A DNA stretch of 64,000 bases from Struthio camelus (Eukaryota > Chordata > Aves > Struthioniformes > Struthionidae): assembly GCF_040807025.1 (NCBI RefSeq), contig NC_090953.1:24908997-24972996 (forward strand). Reading direction: 5' to 3'. The notes beneath the pieces are model-generated. The model was not told the DNA's origin, made no database searches, and saw nothing but the letters and a program-made list of their open reading frames with translations. The position numbers and the translations under genes are program-made. This document shows positions 60,601-64,000 of this stretch, piece after piece. Positions within the stretch are counted from its first letter, which is position 1, and each line of letters starts with the position of its first letter.

Positions 60601-63543
60601 GGCTGGCTTGAAGCGTTCGGGAAGCCCCGTCTTAGATTCGCCAGGGCCGTGTTGGAGCCCGGCTGCTGCTCGCTGCCCAGAGCGAAGTGGCAAGTGCCTG
60701 TGGTCCAGCGTCTCTTGCCTCGTTCGCGTGCGATCCCCTGTGTTAGCGCTCTGGTTTTGCTCTCGACTGTCTGCCGCCGTGGATCGGTTTCCCGGTGCCA
60801 GAAATGCAAAGGCTAAAGCAATATCCAGTTGCAGTTTGCACAGAGCGGAAGTGTCACCTTTCTGGCCCTGCCAGGCGATAACCTTCTCTGCGCAGCGCTG
60901 GGAGTGTGTTTACTTTACGTGTGTATCTGATAAGTGTGTCCGATAAAACTCATTGTAGTAAATAACAGGCTTTAACGAGCAGCGAGAGCTTAAAGAAGGG
61001 AGCAGGTGTCTCTGGGAAGGGTTCTGCCCTGGCAAGGCAAGGCGGCAGGCTGTTTTGCTCTTGCCTCCTGCCTGGGAAGGGAGCTGGGGCAGTAGGGGAA
61101 ACGGGTGTTGCTGGAGGATGGTAAGTCTTGGCAGATCTTAGGCAGGAGAATATACGTCCCCAGAGCAGAGCTGGGACCATCCCAGACTGCCGGTGTCCTG
61201 CCGTTCTCGAGCAAGCGAGCCTCTCGCTCCAAAGAGCTCTGTCTCGGAGGGAGAGCGATGCACGGGGCAGAGGGGGGACCAAATCTGCTGGGACGGGGTG
61301 TGCTGACCCGGAGGCAGGGAGAAGACTGCTGCGTGTGAAACACAGGGCAGGCCCTCCTGGTGTAAATCACCGTTGCCCCAGCGAGTCTCGTAGATGTGTG
61401 CTTTTCCCATGCCAGCTGCGGACCACCTCTCCGTGGCCGTTCTCTTGAGCACCGCGGCCTCAGTGGGAGGCTCTGTCCTGCCTCATCCCAGCTTTGGTGA
61501 GTGTTATCTGAGCTTCTGGTCCACGTGACGGTTATAAAGGCCACTTCTAGATAAGCATTTGTTTGAACAGTCGCTGACCAGCCAGCCCACTACTTCCCTG
61601 CTGTTAGTTTTCCCGTAAGCCAGTGGAGACGGAGACTTCGTTTCTTGGCTGTTCGGTTGTGAGTGCTGGGGAGTGCCTGGCAAGAGATGCCCCTTATTCT
61701 CTGCGTGACTCGAGAAATCACAGAAACGCTATTGCTGCCCTTGAGTGGCAGAATTATGAAGGTCTCTGTGCAGATAGGAGCTTGAAGGCTATGGATTTAC
61801 AGCTCTAAAACTAGCATCTCCCTCCTCTCACCCTTCTTCTTGTGGACTAACAGACTTCTCCTTGCAGCACCAAGCCAATGCATGAAAAAGCAGCTCCCCT
61901 GAAGAGCCCTGAGCCCATGCACGGCCGTGACAAGCTGGAGGCATCTCACAAGGAGAAGAGTTTGGATTCCCTTGATGGCAGGTGAGCCTGGGGCTGGGTT
62001 TGTGGCAATCAGCTGATGCACAGGTGGAGCTGGGTGTGAGTACCAGCACGGGGCCTGTGGGGTGCCTGGACCTCTTGCACCTGCAGTGCACTGTGTCCTG
62101 TGTCACCCAGCTACCCCACTGGCCACGGTGTCACTGCAGAGGAGCAAATGCTCCTTTGCTCGTGGCTGGGAAATTCCCCAATGTCAAGCAGAGCCTGGAG
62201 GGTCTTGTGGAGTATTTGTCCTTTTTCTTCATGTTGTGACATCCTCCAGGATCCCCTCTGCCTCTGGGACCCAAATGCAACCTATCAGGTAGAAGGCTCC
62301 TGTAGAGTAGGCACAGAGGGTCCCTTATTTGTCTTCAGCATCGAATATTTGGTCTACAAAAATGCTGGGGAGAGGTGTTTGGGGAAGGGGTACAATGTTC
62401 CTACTGCTGAGATGCTGGCGGGGGTGATTTCACTGCCTGTCTCTGATTGTTTTCCTCATCCTCCTGGTCCATCTGCTGTAACATCCTGTCTGATGGATGC
62501 AGCTAGATGCTTTGTGCATGTCTCCTACCGTCATGCCTGAACGGGAGGGATGCCTCCAGGCAGGCAGAGTTGTTGATGGGATGAAGGGCGAATGCTGCAG
62601 CCCTGCACGTGTCTGCTGTGTCCCCCTGTCCGGAGAAATGATGGGAGCGTGGTCAGCTCTCCCCGGCCTGGCACTGGCTGTCCCCGTGTGCACGGCTCTG
62701 CTTTCAGCCAGCCCCAGGGTGGCTTGCGGGGCCCCTGCCCGTGTGTGCCAGTGAATTCCCGGTGGGGCTGGGCAGGAGGCTGAAGCGTGAGGGGTAGGAG
62801 GTGGCAGGACCGGGCAGCATGGTATTTGGTGGGGACGTGCCCTCTTGGCGTGCCCCTGGTGCACACCCTCCCCGCGCTGTCGGGGCTAGGCAGGGCTGCC
62901 CTCTTGCCTAGCTCCTGCCCGGGCAGGTTCCCAAACACCCATTCGGCTGTGCTGCCCATGGCCCTGCCTGGCTGGGGCTCTGGGGAAACCTGACCTGGCC
63001 TGAACTGTCCATTGCTGGCTCCTAACCTGTCCTCAGCAGCTCCGTTGCTGCTGTGGCACATCCTGGAGGCAGCTCTGGACCTGCTCCCCTGACGCCTGGG
63101 GTGAATTTGTGTTGTGGGCCACCCCAGCTGCCTGGGTATGGGTACTCAGGCAGTGATGCGGGCTGTATCTCCAAGCTGTGGTGCAGACCGGCTCAGCCAG
63201 CTCACAAACAGCTTGCTGCCAGGTAGTGATGAGCCTTTTCCTAAAGCAGGAGCTCTTGCAGCCGTTATTTGACCTCAGCAACGTCCCTATGTGTCTCAGC
63301 AGTTTATTGTAGCACCAGGCTAGTCTAGAACGTGACTTCCCAGAGTGCGTGTTGTGAGTGCGGCAAGGAGCCCCGGGGTCTCCTGAGCATCAGTGCTGTG
63401 GCATTTCTCTGTGCTCCTGTCCTGCCTGGATTGGGGAGCGGGTGAGGGACCTGAGGCTCTTGGCTCACCCAATTCTTTCTTGCAGCCTCCACCTGAACGA
63501 AGCCCTGAAGGATGAAGACATCAAGAAATGCCACCGGGAAGTG
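48599..63543 (+). CDS. GRAMD2A: GRAMD2A, GRAM domain-containing protein 2A, 5' part
   Basis: ER-anchored protein that marks ER-plasma membrane contact sites, binding PI(4,5)P2 through its GRAM domain. Only the N-terminal segment is in the window: a first exon (MTAPGRSG..., like human MTALSRSE), then PMHEKAAPLKSPEP... (human QMHRKTASLNSPVS) and LHLNEALKDEDIKKCHREV (human LHWPEGLKGEEIKKCGREG). The GRAM domain and C-terminal membrane anchor lie beyond 64000. The second exon needs a two-base carry-over that the 48599 exon does not supply from the main acceptor; an alternative first exon at 50316 does supply it (see findings). Identification rests on these short matches plus position next to PKM. 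Confidence 0.8.
48811..48857 (+). repeat. (GTCCG)n pentamer repeat
   Basis: About nine units with a few substitutions (gtttg, gcccg), in the CpG island just after exon A. Confidence 0.85.
50316..50479 (+). CDS. GRAMD2A: GRAMD2A candidate alternative first exon B
   Basis: ATG in a strong Kozak context (agcATGg) opens 54 codons (MGALLSAIAGSRERPAASRS...LAVFS) and runs into a near-perfect donor CAG|GTAAGG with two bases over. That is exactly the phase exon 2 needs: the joined codon is AGC, giving ...FSSTKPMHEKAAP. The Gly2 start could be myristoylated. No homologue is recognised, so this is a phase and splice-signal argument only. Confidence 0.4.
51621..51653 (+). repeat. (TG)n and poly(T) run
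   Basis: TG dinucleotides followed by 13 T in GRAMD2A intron 1. Confidence 0.8.
61868..61981 (+). CDS. GRAMD2A: GRAMD2A exon 2
   Basis: Encodes (S)TKPMHEKAAPLKSPEPMHGR...SLDSLDG plus two bases. Acceptor ttctccttgcag with a ctaac branch-point-like site 18 nt upstream; donor GGCAG|GTGAGC. An in-frame ATG at 61878 could start translation by itself. Confidence 0.8.
63486..63543 (+). CDS. GRAMD2A: GRAMD2A exon 3 (58 nt)
   Basis: Encodes (S)LHLNEALKDEDIKKCHREV, matching the human segment just before the GRAM domain. Acceptor ttcttgcag; donor GTG|GTAAGT. The next exon is outside the window. Confidence 0.85.
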
Positions 63544-64000
63544 GTAAGTTTCTGGCTTCGTGCTGAGCAAACGCCCTTGTGCCAGCCCCAGGCAGGCCTC
63601 CGGGCTGTCTGCCAGGGAGGTGTGCCCGCTCTGCGCAGGAAATGGCCGATCCCACAGCACCATCTCGCTGGTCTGCTCCCTGCCAGCGGCTTTGCTTCCT
63701 GCAGCTGATGTGCCCTTTGGTTTCCAAAGCTTCACCCCTGCAGGCCTGGCTCCTGCCACAGCCTGTTCCCCTCAGAGTAAGTCGGAGCTTGTGTAGTCAT
63801 AGTCATCTAATATCTGTAGGCACGGAGACTTGTAAGCCGTGGTGTGGAAGCGTCTGACTGTAGCCTGCAAACAAGCGTTCAACGAATCTGGGTACCGTGA
63901 CCATCTTGTACTGCTGGTGCTCTCTGCCTGGACGCTTTGTGTCAGCATGCCCGGGAGAGCAGTGTCCCCTCCCCAGCAGCCAGCGAGGCCGTTACCTTGT

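Larger units (their letters stand above)
48665..61867 (+). other. GRAMD2A: GRAMD2A intron 1
   Basis: About 13 kb with no other gene supported. It contains exon B, a (GTCCG)n run, a TG/T run, and a second CpG-rich block at about 59300-60350 that could be another promoter. Many long ORFs are GC-driven and lack family signatures. Confidence 0.55.

Overview
This is vertebrate nuclear DNA, most likely from a bird. The genes have many short coding exons with GT-AG introns, CpG-rich promoters and AATAAA-type poly(A) signals. The gene set CELF6 - PARP6 - PKM - GRAMD2A is the block found at human 15q23. The PKM protein read here is 530 residues, one shorter than human, and very close to chicken PKM as I remember it. 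The PKM1-specific exon differs from chicken at many positions, so a non-galliform bird is likely. High GC and short introns suit an avian microchromosome. No bacterial, viral or intact mobile-element genes were recognised.

Layout. (1) 1-9680, + strand: 3' part of CELF6, a neuronal RNA-binding splicing/translation regulator. It holds the last ten coding exons (RRM2, linker, RRM3), a probable intron in the 3' UTR, and a long terminal UTR exon. (2) 9690-10820: short convergent intergenic gap filled largely by a diverged minisatellite. (3) 19470-10820, - strand: complete PARP6, a mono-ADP-ribosyltransferase, with 22 coding exons and 619 codons plus stop; its first coding exon contributes only the ATG. 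(4) 19480-22000: GC-rich spacer with two perfect CRE palindromes near PARP6, and an orphan first-exon-like ORF. (5) about 22050-46625, + strand: complete PKM, pyruvate kinase M, including both mutually exclusive exons (M1 at 40938, M2 at 41680) and their recognisable splicing signals. (6) 46630-48590: intergenic, with a 38-bp triplicated repeat and a G-rich block. (7) 48599 to the window end, + strand: 5' part of GRAMD2A, an ER-plasma membrane contact-site protein. It has two candidate first exons in different phases, a 13-kb intron, and two further coding exons. The GRAM domain lies beyond the window.

The four genes form a conserved neighbourhood rather than a pathway. PARP6 is transcribed against its three neighbours. 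As I recall the mammalian locus, all four genes share one direction there, so PARP6 may have been inverted in this lineage, with the minisatellite at one possible breakpoint. Other points worth checking are a perfect 21-bp inverted repeat in PKM intron 8, the conserved hnRNP A1/PTB-type signals around the M1 exon, AT-rich homeodomain-site islands in CELF6 introns, and the phase puzzle at the GRAMD2A 5' end. Exon limits come from reading frame, splice consensus and remembered family sequences; there is no transcript evidence.
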